A stretch of 64,000 nt of DNA from Nitrospira sp. (GTDB lineage: Bacteria; Nitrospirota; Nitrospiria; Nitrospirales; Nitrospiraceae), in assembly GCA_005116835.1 (NCBI GenBank), contig SWDM01000024.1:1-64000 (forward strand), in the 5' to 3' direction. The position numbers and the translations under genes were made by a program. Positions 18,192 through 26,282 of the stretch are shown here, piece after piece (position 1 is the first letter of the stretch; each line of letters opens with the position of its first letter). Below the pieces are notes generated by a model. That model did not search any database. It was not told the DNA's origin and saw nothing but the letters and a program-made list of their open reading frames with translations.

Positions 18192-19099
18192 GCGTCACGA
18201 TCGGATCGTCTACACGGGCGCGTACCTTACTGGTTGTAGCCGGGAATGCCGATACCCAGACTGTGATTTTGGAGCATGCAAAGGCGCAGGGCCATTTGGT
18301 CATTTCCGCTGCGACTCCCGAACTCGGAGCCGAGACATTCGACATGACGCAGCCGGATATCGTGATCATCGACCTCTTTCCGCCGGAAGAGGAAGGGATC
18401 GGCTTGGTGAGGCAGATTCACGAGCGTCGTCCGTCTTGCCCTGTCGTGCTTCTTACCGACGCAGGCCATGGCGAATCGACGATGGCAGGATTGCGCGCCG
18501 GGGCGCTCGATTATGTGGAGCAGCCGATTCACGAACAGACACTCGCGCTGGTATTGCAACGGGCGATCCACTCGTTGGCGGCGACCGTGGATGAAGCGCC
18601 GGGGATCGACCGGCTGGAGTCTGTCCTTGTCCTGGGCTGCGATCCGAACTATGTCGAAAGCACCGTGACCTGGCTCGTTCAAGGGACTGCCATGGGGTTG
18701 GTGGAAACGAGACGGCTCCATCTTCGAGCCGCTCTGCAAGAGCTGATTATGAATGCGGTCGAGCATGGCTCTCTCGAACTCGAATACGATGACAAGATGG
18801 ATTCGATAGTGAATGACCGATATGACGAGCTGATCCAGGAACGGCGGCAGGATCCCAGATTGAGCGATCGTTTGGTTACTATCCGCGCGATCTACGATAA
18901 GAGACAACGGCGACTCACGTACAAGATTGTCGACGAAGGAAAGGGATTCGACTGGCATTCGCATGTGAAATCCGGTCTTGACGTGTGTCCTCCCGGCGAT
19001 GCTAGCGGACGAGGTATTTTTCTCGTCAAGTCGTTTTTTCCAGACCTTACATACAACGAGAGAGGAAACGAGGTCATGTTCACCGTTTCCCTGAGATGA
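18188..19099 (+). CDS. receiver fused to RsbW-like HATPase (anti-sigma kinase)
   Basis: 303 residues starting at the ATGA overlap with the Hpt gene. The N-terminal receiver (about 10-125) has phospho-Asp in IIDLFPPEEEG. The C-terminal GHKL ATPase (about 145-300) shows an N-box (LQELIMNAVEHGS), a G1-type DEGKGFDW and a GRGIFLVKSFF lid, the pattern of RsbW/SpoIIAB serine kinases rather than a sensor kinase. Expected role: phosphorylate the STAS protein and bind a target, under control of its receiver. Confidence 0.87.
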   Translation: MSVTIGSSTRARTLLVVAGNADTQTVILEHAKAQGHLVISAATPELGAETFDMTQPDIVIIDLFPPEEEGIGLVRQIHERRPSCPVVLLTDAGHGESTMAGLRAGALDYVEQPIHEQTLALVLQRAIHSLAATVDEAPGIDRLESVLVLGCDPNYVESTVTWLVQGTAMGLVETRRLHLRAALQELIMNAVEHGSLELEYDDKMDSIVNDRYDELIQERRQDPRLSDRLVTIRAIYDKRQRRLTYKIVDEGKGFDWHSHVKSGLDVCPPGDASGRGIFLVKSFFPDLTYNERGNEVMFTVSLR

Positions 19100-19228
19100 T
19101 GGCGGACGCGGTGAAATGTGGAATGATGAATGTGAAATGATGAATTGGCAGATTCAGACTCGACTTGAGGATCTCCGAACATTCACCATTCACCATTCAA
19201 AATTTAACATTAATTAGACGGAGGTCCC

Positions 19229-19600
19229 ATGGACGTCAATAGTCCCGCCGGCTCAAAATTGCGAATCCCCAACGATGCGATGTATCGTTTGTTGCGCGAA
19301 GGGTGCATCACCGAATTCAACGCGAAAAAGGCGTCTGGAGAGAAGACCGACTTGCGGGGGTGCGATCTGCGGGGTCTCGACCTACGTGGACTGGATGCCG
19401 ATGGGCTGGACTTCAGCGATTGTTATTTTCGCCAGTCGGATCTGCGCAGTGTCGATTTTCGCAACGCGCGGCTCGAAGGGGCCAGCATCAACGCCGCAAA
19501 AATCTCAGGCGCCTACTTTCCCTCCGACCTGACCGCCGGTGAAATCGAACTGTCCCTTCTTCACGGAAGCCGCATGCGGTACAGCTCAGGGAAGTTCTGA
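19229..19600 (+). CDS. pentapeptide-repeat protein
   Basis: 123 residues with an ACGGAGG ribosome-binding site. The central part (about 40-100) is a run of pentapeptide repeats of A(D/N)LxX type: DLRGCDLRGLDLRGLDADGL, then DFSDCYF, DLRSVDF, NARLEGA and SINAAKI. This gives a short right-handed quadrilateral beta helix. No catalytic residues are seen; such proteins act in binding or targeting. It is the last gene of the + strand signalling run, so a role with the partner-switch proteins is possible but unproven. Confidence 0.85.
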   Translation: MDVNSPAGSKLRIPNDAMYRLLREGCITEFNAKKASGEKTDLRGCDLRGLDLRGLDADGLDFSDCYFRQSDLRSVDFRNARLEGASINAAKISGAYFPSDLTAGEIELSLLHGSRMRYSSGKF

Positions 19601-19762
19601 GTTCTGAGTCGCCGGCCTTGCCGAGTTCTGAGTTTAGAGTTCTGAGTTCTGAGATTTTTGATTCCCACTCAGCACTCAGCACTTCCTTCCCTCTCCTCGT
19701 CTTACAACTCATAACTCAGAACTCATAACTCAGAACTCAAAACTCATAACTTCCCCGGTGCT
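19596..19762. repeat. GTTCTGA heptamer block, inverted arms
   Basis: Left arm of GTTCTGA units, a CAGCACT centre, and a right arm of AACTCAG/AACTCAT units. The left arm begins inside the 3' end of the pentapeptide gene. It is one of at least fifteen blocks of this family in the window. Confidence 0.85.
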
Positions 19763-19819
19763 CAGAACCTCGTTATAATGCGGGCAAGGAGCCTATTCGG
19801 CATTGATCAGAGGTAGAGG

Positions 19820-20341
19820 ATGGACTGTGTGTTGTTGCGACATGGCATTGCGGTGGAGCGGGATGAATGGGAAGGATCGGAAGCGGATCGTCCTTTGACT
19901 GAGGAAGGGGCGAAGCGTGTCGCCCAGGCGGTCGCAGGGTTGAATCGTCTCGATGTGCAGCCGACTCATATCTTGTCGAGCCCCTTGCTTCGAGCGATTG
20001 AGACGGCGAAGATTGTGCGCCGCTCTCTGCTGGTTCGTTCCGCGGTGCAAATCGTCGATGAACTGTTACCGGATGCGTCTCCCGATCGGCTCCTATCAAT
20101 CCTTCACGATCTTCCGCCTGAGTCCTGTGTCGTTTGTGTCGGTCATGAGCCGCAGTTGGGTATAGCTGCAAGTGTCCTGCTTTCCGGGCGGGCCACTGCA
20201 TCGTTTCCCATGAAAAAGGCCGGGGCCTGTCTGATCGAGCTGTCGATTCCGGTGAAGCCTGGTCGAGGCGCCCTCCGTTGGTGGCTGACGCCGAGACAGC
20301 TGAGGAGCATGGGGCGAGAGGGTGTCAAGGCTGAAGACTGA
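19820..20341 (+). CDS. sixA: SixA-type phosphohistidine phosphatase
   Basis: 173 residues of the histidine phosphatase (phosphoglycerate-mutase-like) superfamily, SixA branch. The catalytic RHG lies in CVLLRHGIAVE, the ILSSPLLRAIETA helix and the second His in VGHEPQLG are in place, and the length fits. SixA removes phosphate from Hpt or PTS histidines; with an Hpt gene only 1.6 kb away, a role as a brake on the local phosphorelay is plausible. Its start has AGAGG 3-7 nt upstream. Confidence 0.92.
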   Translation: MDCVLLRHGIAVERDEWEGSEADRPLTEEGAKRVAQAVAGLNRLDVQPTHILSSPLLRAIETAKIVRRSLLVRSAVQIVDELLPDASPDRLLSILHDLPPESCVVCVGHEPQLGIAASVLLSGRATASFPMKKAGACLIELSIPVKPGRGALRWWLTPRQLRSMGREGVKAED

Positions 20342-20347
20342 GCTTTC

Positions 20348-20755
20348 TTAGATCGGAGAAAAGTGGCGAACGATGATCTGGGAAATGTTCTGAAAATCAC
20401 GGTCAGACGTCAGAATAGGTAGTCCATGCTGCATGGCGCTGGAGGCAATCCAAATATCGTTGGCGGCAACCGGAGTGCCGGCCTTCTTCAACGAAACGCG
20501 GATGGTTGCATAACGGTCAGACGTCTCGTCGTTCACGGCAAGCACCCTGACGCGCGAGGACTCCAGAAACATTCGTAACTCCCGCTCGTTGCTCTCTCGT
20601 TTGTTCCCCTGGAGAAAGCCCGCGCGTAGCTCCCCGATCACAATCGGACTCATCCATATCTCTTCAGCTTGGGAGAGGGTCTCAATGACTTCGGGGTGTC
20701 TTTTCTTGAACCCGATATAGGCGGAGCTATCCAGCAGCAGGCGGGTCACTTCCAA
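20348..20755 (-). CDS. PIN-domain toxin (VapC/FitB-type)
   Basis: 135 residues. PIN acidic residues are seen in LLLDSSAYIGF, IVIGELRAG, ANDIWIASSAM and TSDRDF. This is the typical VapC layout for an Mg-dependent ribonuclease. The gene overlaps its antitoxin by 10 nt and lies convergent to sixA with only 6 bp between the stops. Confidence 0.93.
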   Translation of the reverse strand: MEVTRLLLDSSAYIGFKKRHPEVIETLSQAEEIWMSPIVIGELRAGFLQGNKRESNERELRMFLESSRVRVLAVNDETSDRYATIRVSLKKAGTPVAANDIWIASSAMQHGLPILTSDRDFQNISQIIVRHFSPI

Positions 20756-21006
20756 AGCTCCGGATCAATCGTACGTTGCTCAGCAATAAGTTTGTCGAAC
20801 GCGGCGGCCTCTTCCTTTGTCCATGTTCCGGCAAGATGATCCAGATCATGATAGCGGACCGGTGTTTTCTTATTTGCCTTGCCTCCAGCTGATTCTTCCA
20901 ACAGTTCGATGACTGCCTTATTCACGCTGGTTTTCTTCTGCTTGGCCCGTAGTAGAACTGTTCGGGCGACTTCAGGTGGAAGGTTCCGTAACGTAATTGC
21001 TTTCAT
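20746..21006 (-). CDS. antitoxin with Arc/FitA-like N-terminus
   Basis: 86 residues. The N-terminus (MKAITLRNLPPEVARTVLLR) has the ribbon-helix-helix look of FitA-like antitoxins, followed by a helix (SVNKAVIELLEE). The C-terminal part (HLAGTWTKEEAAAFDKLI) is the toxin-neutralising segment common in PIN partners. Imperfect palindromic sequence upstream (tgtgcatcatagtgatgcac at 21028-21047) is a good candidate operator for autorepression. Confidence 0.92.
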   Translation of the reverse strand: MKAITLRNLPPEVARTVLLRAKQKKTSVNKAVIELLEESAGGKANKKTPVRYHDLDHLAGTWTKEEAAAFDKLIAEQRTIDPELWK

Positions 21007-21027
21007 GGCTCCACATCTCCATGCATC

Positions 21028-21047
21028 ACATGTGCATCATAGTGATG
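21028..21047. promoter_or_regulatory. palindromic operator upstream of the FitAB/VapBC pair
   Basis: TGTGCATCATAGTGATGCAC is a near-perfect inverted repeat (GTGCATCA / TGATGCAC) about 20 bp upstream of the antitoxin ATG on the minus strand. This is where a ribbon-helix-helix antitoxin-toxin complex would bind. Confidence 0.65.
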
Positions 21048-21107
21048 CACATTCTATTGCATAAGACTTGGCTCGTCAACCAGATGCGGCTGAGCAGAGG
21101 TGGGACG

Positions 21108-21290
21108 GGGGGGAAGTGCTGAGTGCTGGGAAGTTGTAAGTTGGAAGTGGTGAGTAGTGAGTGGGAATACGAGCACCGGGGAAGTGTTGAGTTCTGAGTT
21201 CTAGGTTCTGAGTTGTTCGGAACTAACTTAGAACTCAGAACTTTAAACTCAGAACTTCCCAGTGCGCAGCACTCAGCACTCACCACTGTT
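21108..21290. repeat. heptamer block (GAAGTGC/GTTCTGA family)
   Basis: Facing arms of GTTCTGA and AACTCAG units with CAGCACT units at the right end. It runs into the last codons of the NtrC-type regulator gene and supplies its stop codon region. Confidence 0.8.
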
Positions 21291-22664
21291 TTCAGAGGGC
21301 GGCTTGCCGGAGATGTTTTTCTGACGGAGCAATTTTGTGAGGTACGTCCGTTGAAGGCCGAGTTCTTCGGCTGCTTTTGTTTGGTTCCATCCATTCCTGC
21401 GCAATGCCTCTTCGATGATCTTCCGGCTGTAGGCGTCGATGCTCTCATGGTAGTGAGAGGGAGGAGATTCGGTTTCAGCCTCGGTAGCAGGGGAGAAGGG
21501 CGAATTTGCCAGGTACAAATCCGAGGGCTCAAGGGTGTCCTGTGGACACAAGATCACCGCCCGCATCAGCACATTTTCAAGTTCTCGTATGTTCCCAGGC
21601 CACCGATACTGTTGCAACGCTTGCGCGGCCTGGTCGCTCAGGGCGCATGAGCGATGGACCCCGATTTTGACTGCGCGGTCGAGGAAATGTCTGGCGAGGG
21701 CCGGGACATCGTCAAGCCGTTCACGCAAGGGTGGGAGTGTGACGGTGATCACTGCGAGCCTGTAGTATAGATCCTCACGAAATGCGTGCTGATGGATCGC
21801 TTGCCGTATGTCTTTGTTCGTGGCCGCGATGAAACGCACATTGGTGTGAACCGACTGTGTTCCACCCACACGATAGAAGGTCTGATCTTGGATGACTCGC
21901 AATAGACGGTTTTGTAGAGAGAGCGGCATATCCCCGATTTCATCGAGAAATACCGTTCCCCCTTCAGCCATCTCAATCTTGCCTGGTTCCCGTTTGACCG
22001 CTCCGGTGAAGGAGCCCTTTTCATGACCGAAGAGTTCGTTTTCGAGCAGGGGCTCCGGCAACGCCGCGCAATTGACCGCGACGAACGGTTTCGAACTGCG
22101 CGGACTCCAACGATGAATGGCGCGGGCCACGACTTCCTTCCCCGTACCGGTTTCACCGAGCAGGAGAACGGTCACGTCGGACGGCGCCGCTTGTTTGGCG
22201 ATAGAGAGTTGCGCCGCCATCTTGACGTTGCTCCCCACGAGATGATCGTACCGATCGCCGACTTCGTGACGAAGAACGTCGACCTGGCGGTGCAGCGCCA
22301 CGGTGGACAGGGCCTTGTTGACCACGACGGTCAGATGGTCGGCGCTGAACGGTTTCGTCAGGAAATCGAATGCGCCAAGCTGCATGGCCTGCACGGCGCG
22401 TTCGACAGTGCCGAATGCGGTCAGGATGATGATGAGCGGTGTGGGGTGAGCGGCGCTTTTCACTCGTTCCAGAACCTCCAGACCGGACAGAAACGGCAGC
22501 TCCAAATCCAGGAGCGCGAGATCGAATTCTCCTTGTTCGATCAGGCGCAACGCATCCTTGCCGTTATCGGCTGTGACAGGCTCGTGCCCCATCCAGGTGA
22601 TACGATTCTCAAGTCCGAGAAGAATATCGCGGTCGTCGTCGACGAGGAGGATTTTGGCGCGCAT
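21273..22664 (-). CDS. NtrC-type sigma-54-dependent response regulator
   Basis: 463 residues. The receiver (1-120) has phospho-Asp in [20 protein letters not shown] and LTKPFS. The AAA+ domain (about 140-375) has Walker A GETGTGKE, the sigma-54 contact loop GSFTGA, Walker [13 protein letters not shown] and sensor [13 protein letters not shown]. The Fis-type helix-turn-helix (about 415-450, [20 protein letters not shown]) binds DNA. The last eight or so residues come from an adjoining repeat. The sensor kinase gene lies 110 bp upstream, so this is its partner. It could be the activator of the sigma-54/GAATC sites at 31366-49522, because it is the only NtrC-like protein in the window, but that link is inferred. 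Confidence 0.96.
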   Translation of the reverse strand: MRAKILLVDDDRDILLGLENRITWMGHEPVTADNGKDALRLIEQGEFDLALLDLELPFLSGLEVLERVKSAAHPTPLIIILTAFGTVERAVQAMQLGAFDFLTKPFSADHLTVVVNKALSTVALHRQVDVLRHEVGDRYDHLVGSNVKMAAQLSIAKQAAPSDVTVLLLGETGTGKEVVARAIHRWSPRSSKPFVAVNCAALPEPLLENELFGHEKGSFTGAVKREPGKIEMAEGGTVFLDEIGDMPLSLQNRLLRVIQDQTFYRVGGTQSVHTNVRFIAATNKDIRQAIHQHAFREDLYYRLAVITVTLPPLRERLDDVPALARHFLDRAVKIGVHRSCALSDQAAQALQQYRWPGNIRELENVLMRAVILCPQDTLEPSDLYLANSPFSPATEAETESPPSHYHESIDAYSRKIIEEALRRNGWNQTKAAEELGLQRTYLTKLLRQKNISGKPPSENSGEC

Positions 22665-22739
22665 GTGTCTTGCTCAGGGGTTCAGGAATTCAGGCTGAAG
22701 GTCAAAATTGTAGTACATACACACGGGAAAATATACTCA

Positions 22740-22815
22740 TCGGGAAGTTCTGAGTCACTGGGAAGTTCTGAGTTCTAAGTTTTGAGTTCTGAGTTAGTTC
22801 CGGACAACTCAGAAC
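22740..22815. repeat. GTTCTGA heptamer block
   Basis: GTTCTGA units followed by the facing AACTCAGAAC arm across the gap between kinase and regulator genes. The block overlaps the last 18 or so codons of the kinase. Confidence 0.8.
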
Positions 22816-25144
22816 CCTGAACTTTATCCTTCGCACCTTCAGCCGTCAGCCTATCTACCTGACTGCAAACAGGCACCGTAAAATAGAATCGTGTGCCGGC
22901 GCCTGGTCTGCTCTCGACCCAGATGGTTCCTCGGTGCAGGGTTACCAGGCTCTTGGTAATGAACAACCCGAGCTGAGCCCCCTGAGCGGCGGGGTTGGCA
23001 GACGGCACTTTGGAGAACTCCCGAAAGAGCTGTTCGAGGTGATTCGGGTCAATCCCGCAGCCGGTGTCGGCGACGGAGGTTTGGATGAACCCTTCTGGGG
23101 TCGTCTGGAAATCGACGGTGATGCGTCCGCCTGGCGGCGTAAACTTGATCGCGTTGCCGATGAGATTCCAGAGAACCTGCTCGAGTTTATCGCTGTCCCC
23201 CTGGGCAGCTGGGAGCCCATTTGCGGGCGCGATCTCGATGGTCATGGATTTTTCAGCCGCCACGGCGCGCAAACTGTCGGCGACCATGAGCGCGACCCTA
23301 TCGACGCTGACCGGCGCAAGACGGAGCAATTCCCGGTTACTGTTTAGCTGCGACCAGTCGAGCAGCTGATTGATGATCCTGGTGAGCCGACTCAGGTTGT
23401 GCCCTATGCGAGTGAGATAGGTCAATTGTTGTTCGCTCACAGGCCCTGCAATACCGTCGCGCATGTTATCCGCAAAGCTGCGAATCACCGTCATGGGGGT
23501 GCGTAATTCGTGGGACGCGACAGAGAGAAACAGCGACCGCTGCCGGTCGTGTTCCTGGAGGCGGTCGTTGGCGACGGTCAATTCTTGCGTGCGCTCTAGA
23601 ATACGCTGCTCAAGATGCAGGGTGAGCTCTTCGAGGTGAGTATAGGCGTTGGCATTGTCGATGGCCGCGGCCACGTGACCCGCGATCGTCATGAGTAGAT
23701 GGAGATCTTCAGCTGTGCAGGGCTGTGAGCCACGGTCGCCTGCGAGGTATCCGAGCACCTGGTTATGGCTCTGGAGCGGCACGGCGACGAATGATGTCAC
23801 CCCGGTTCGGCGGGCCAACTCCAGCATCGGTGGGTTCATGCGATCGGCCACGGCCTCAAGGTGTAGGACGAGCAAGGGTTTGCCATGGATCAGCAGGTCG
23901 GCTAGGAGGCCGCCGTCGTTCCGGATCGGCACATCGAGCCGGCGAGCCGCCTCCTCAATGTCCGGCGCGACCCCGGCAATGTGTGCCACATAGGCCGTGT
24001 CTCGTTCACGATGTCGTAGCGTCACAAACATTCTGGTGAAACCTAGGTTGGTGATCAGGAGCTGGAGGACAATGCGAAGGATCTGCTTCAGGTCCAGCGT
24101 CCTGGCGATGGCTGCGCTGACTTGATGCAGGGTGGTCAATTGACTGACCTGGTGTTCGATGGTCGCCATGTTTCCTGAAATGGCGGCAGCCCTCTCCTGC
24201 AGCGAGGTGGTCATCAGGTTGAACATGTTGGTCAGCTGGCCGACTTCGTCTCGGCTGGATGGCGCCATGAGCGGAGGTGAACGGCCTTCAGCCACTTGCT
24301 GGGCCACAGTGGCAAGGCTTCTCAGCGGTCTCGTGATACGGAGGGTGAGTAGGTGGGTGATGAGCGCGCCCACCACAATAATCACGGCGGTGAAGATGAG
24401 AATATCTCTGATCATCACCGCGAGCTCCTGTTTCAGATAGGCGTCGGTCAATCCTATTTGGAGGACAGCGGATATGAGTACCGGTTGTATCGAGGATGAG
24501 TCGGCGCTGCCTTCATCCAGCGGAAAAGACAACGCAGGAGACGAGGGGCTCCCTTGTGGTCTCCGCAGTATCGGCATGGCAAAGTCGTACACCAATTCAT
24601 CTAACGCAAGTACGCTTCCTATTTTGGTGGGAAGGGAGAACTCTGTCGCGAGAGGAATTGTATTCGGCGATCGGAAGACCCGTTTTATAATCTGCGACTC
24701 CGGGTACAGCGGATGATTCGGGGATCGCACGAGTTCGGAAGGAGATTGGCGCGATCCCTTCGTGTGCTGAGCGAGTACCGTTCCGTCTGGGCGGGTGATG
24801 ACCACATACACCACATCCTGAACAGCCACGAGTCCGTCAATGAATTGTTGGAGCGTGGCGCGGTCTTCCGCCACGATGCCTGCATATTGGAAGTGTTCAT
24901 TGTTGGCGACACTCGTGAGGAGGATCGTTCCCAGCTGCCGGAGGTTGTCGGTCATCGCCTCTCGCCTCGCTTCGACGTAGTACCCGCTCAAGGTCGAACA
25001 GACAACGATAAGGATGAGGCTGAACAGTAATACGAACTTTGGGCGCAGGCCGAGAACATGCCTTGCGCGTGATGGGCGGAGAGGCAGGGAGTTCCCTGGC
25101 TGGTTAGAAGGTTGTAATCGCCTGTCCGAGTCAGTAGGTTTCAT
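22775..25144 (-). CDS. membrane sensor histidine kinase (HAMP-GAF-HisKA-HATPase)
   Basis: 789 residues. TM1 is about 33-53 (FVLLFSLILIVVCSTL). The periplasmic domain of about 54-250 is Cache-like (VVYVVITRPDGTVLAQH). TM2 is about 255-278, followed by HAMP, GAF about 350-500, HisKA with LSVASHELRTPMTVI (phospho-His), and HATPase_c (NLIGNAIKFTPPGG, DTGCGIDP, QLGLFITKSL). It overlaps the upstream binding-protein gene by 14 nt, and the NtrC-type regulator follows, so the three form one sensory operon. The C-terminal tail (KVQGSELSGTNSELKT) is read from a heptamer repeat. Confidence 0.94.
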   Translation of the reverse strand: MKPTDSDRRLQPSNQPGNSLPLRPSRARHVLGLRPKFVLLFSLILIVVCSTLSGYYVEARREAMTDNLRQLGTILLTSVANNEHFQYAGIVAEDRATLQQFIDGLVAVQDVVYVVITRPDGTVLAQHTKGSRQSPSELVRSPNHPLYPESQIIKRVFRSPNTIPLATEFSLPTKIGSVLALDELVYDFAMPILRRPQGSPSSPALSFPLDEGSADSSSIQPVLISAVLQIGLTDAYLKQELAVMIRDILIFTAVIIVVGALITHLLTLRITRPLRSLATVAQQVAEGRSPPLMAPSSRDEVGQLTNMFNLMTTSLQERAAAISGNMATIEHQVSQLTTLHQVSAAIARTLDLKQILRIVLQLLITNLGFTRMFVTLRHRERDTAYVAHIAGVAPDIEEAARRLDVPIRNDGGLLADLLIHGKPLLVLHLEAVADRMNPPMLELARRTGVTSFVAVPLQSHNQVLGYLAGDRGSQPCTAEDLHLLMTIAGHVAAAIDNANAYTHLEELTLHLEQRILERTQELTVANDRLQEHDRQRSLFLSVASHELRTPMTVIRSFADNMRDGIAGPVSEQQLTYLTRIGHNLSRLTRIINQLLDWSQLNSNRELLRLAPVSVDRVALMVADSLRAVAAEKSMTIEIAPANGLPAAQGDSDKLEQVLWNLIGNAIKFTPPGGRITVDFQTTPEGFIQTSVADTGCGIDPNHLEQLFREFSKVPSANPAAQGAQLGLFITKSLVTLHRGTIWVESRPGAGTRFYFTVPVCSQVDRLTAEGAKDKVQGSELSGTNSELKT

Positions 25145-26078
25145 CGACGAGGCTCATCTGTTCCCTTGTAAACGTCATATCGAGAAACCGCGCAGTCTTG
25201 AGATTGACGGTAATCTTGAGTCGCTCGATCGGCAGGGGATTGAGCGGCAGCAGCCCTTCTCTATCGAGAATGCGTTTCACGAGCAGTCCGGTATCCCGTC
25301 CGACATCGCCGTACTCGATGGAGATGCTGAGCAGCGCTCCCAGCCTGGTGAGTTCGGGTGAAAACCCAATTACAGGTATGCGGCGCGCGAGCGCCGATTC
25401 AAGGATGAAGGGAATGGACTCATGCGTCAATACGGCGGAATCCGGCATGAGCCACAGGGCCTCAACATCCTGGAACAGCGTGCGCAACTGCTGGGGGACA
25501 TCCTTCTCACTCTCGACGGGAAGCCCGTTCACGTGCATGTCGAACATACCGGCCTGCTCCACCGCGTTCTTCACCCGAGAGCCGTTTTTCGCAGGATCGT
25601 AGAGCGTGCCGACCCGGTGCAGGGTTGGGAGGAATATGCGCATGATCTTCACCTGTCGGTCGAGGGGAACCTCGAGGACTGTGCCGGTCATGTTGGCGGC
25701 TGTGAGCTGATGTTTCAACGGGTCCAGGACCATCATATAGACGATCGGGATATCCACGATTTCTACTTTCGCTGCCAATGCAGCCTTGAGCCCCACGGCG
25801 ACGACCAGTGACGTATTCGATGCCCGCAGCTTGCGCGCGAGCTTTTTCCCTAGCTCCAGGTCGCCTTGCAGATCGTATTCGGTATAGATTGCTCCAATCG
25901 GGCCCGTAGCTTTCAAGCCTGCCACGGCTTCCCGATAAGCCGGTATGTTGGACGATTGCAGGATAGCAATGTCCATCGCCGCGGATTCCGACACACAGAG
26001 GGCGCAGAGGCTGAGCAACAGGCCGAGTCCCGCCATCGCGCGGAAGAGCCGGTCTATGTGGCCTATCGTTTTCATCAT
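25131..26078 (-). CDS. exported ABC-type substrate-binding protein (PF04392-like)
   Basis: 315 residues from MMKTIGH. The N-terminal hydrophobic segment AMAGLGLLLSLCALCVSESA is a signal peptide; the frame upstream of this is repeat-derived. The mature part has the ABC_sub_bind fold (VVAVGLKAALAAK, PIVYMMVLDP, GTLYDPAKNGS, RRIPVIGFSPE). No ABC permease or ATPase is nearby. Instead the stop overlaps the start of the sensor kinase, suggesting that this periplasmic protein senses a ligand and presents it to the kinase, rather than feeding a transporter. Confidence 0.9.
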   Translation of the reverse strand: MMKTIGHIDRLFRAMAGLGLLLSLCALCVSESAAMDIAILQSSNIPAYREAVAGLKATGPIGAIYTEYDLQGDLELGKKLARKLRASNTSLVVAVGLKAALAAKVEIVDIPIVYMMVLDPLKHQLTAANMTGTVLEVPLDRQVKIMRIFLPTLHRVGTLYDPAKNGSRVKNAVEQAGMFDMHVNGLPVESEKDVPQQLRTLFQDVEALWLMPDSAVLTHESIPFILESALARRIPVIGFSPELTRLGALLSISIEYGDVGRDTGLLVKRILDREGLLPLNPLPIERLKITVNLKTARFLDMTFTREQMSLVDETY

Positions 26079-26099
26079 CCTCAGATGCAAGGGCCCATG

Positions 26100-26270
26100 G
26101 CGTGAGTGAGTTCTGAGTTTTGAGTTCTGAGTTCTGAGTTTTTTACTTCCCACTCGGAAATCAGCACTTCTCTTTCAGCGTTTCTGGTCAACTCATTCCA
26201 CATTTCTGATTCCGCATTCCTTCGACCCTCCCCGGCACCTTTTCCGGCCAACTCAGAACTCAGAACCTCT
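26100..26270. repeat. GTTCTGA and GAATGTG heptamer block
   Basis: Left arm of GTTCTGAGTT units, a centre with CATTCC-type units, right arm AACTCAGAACCTC. It fills the gap between the PAS regulator and the binding-protein gene. Confidence 0.8.
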
Positions 26271-26282
26271 TCACCCGCTGCC

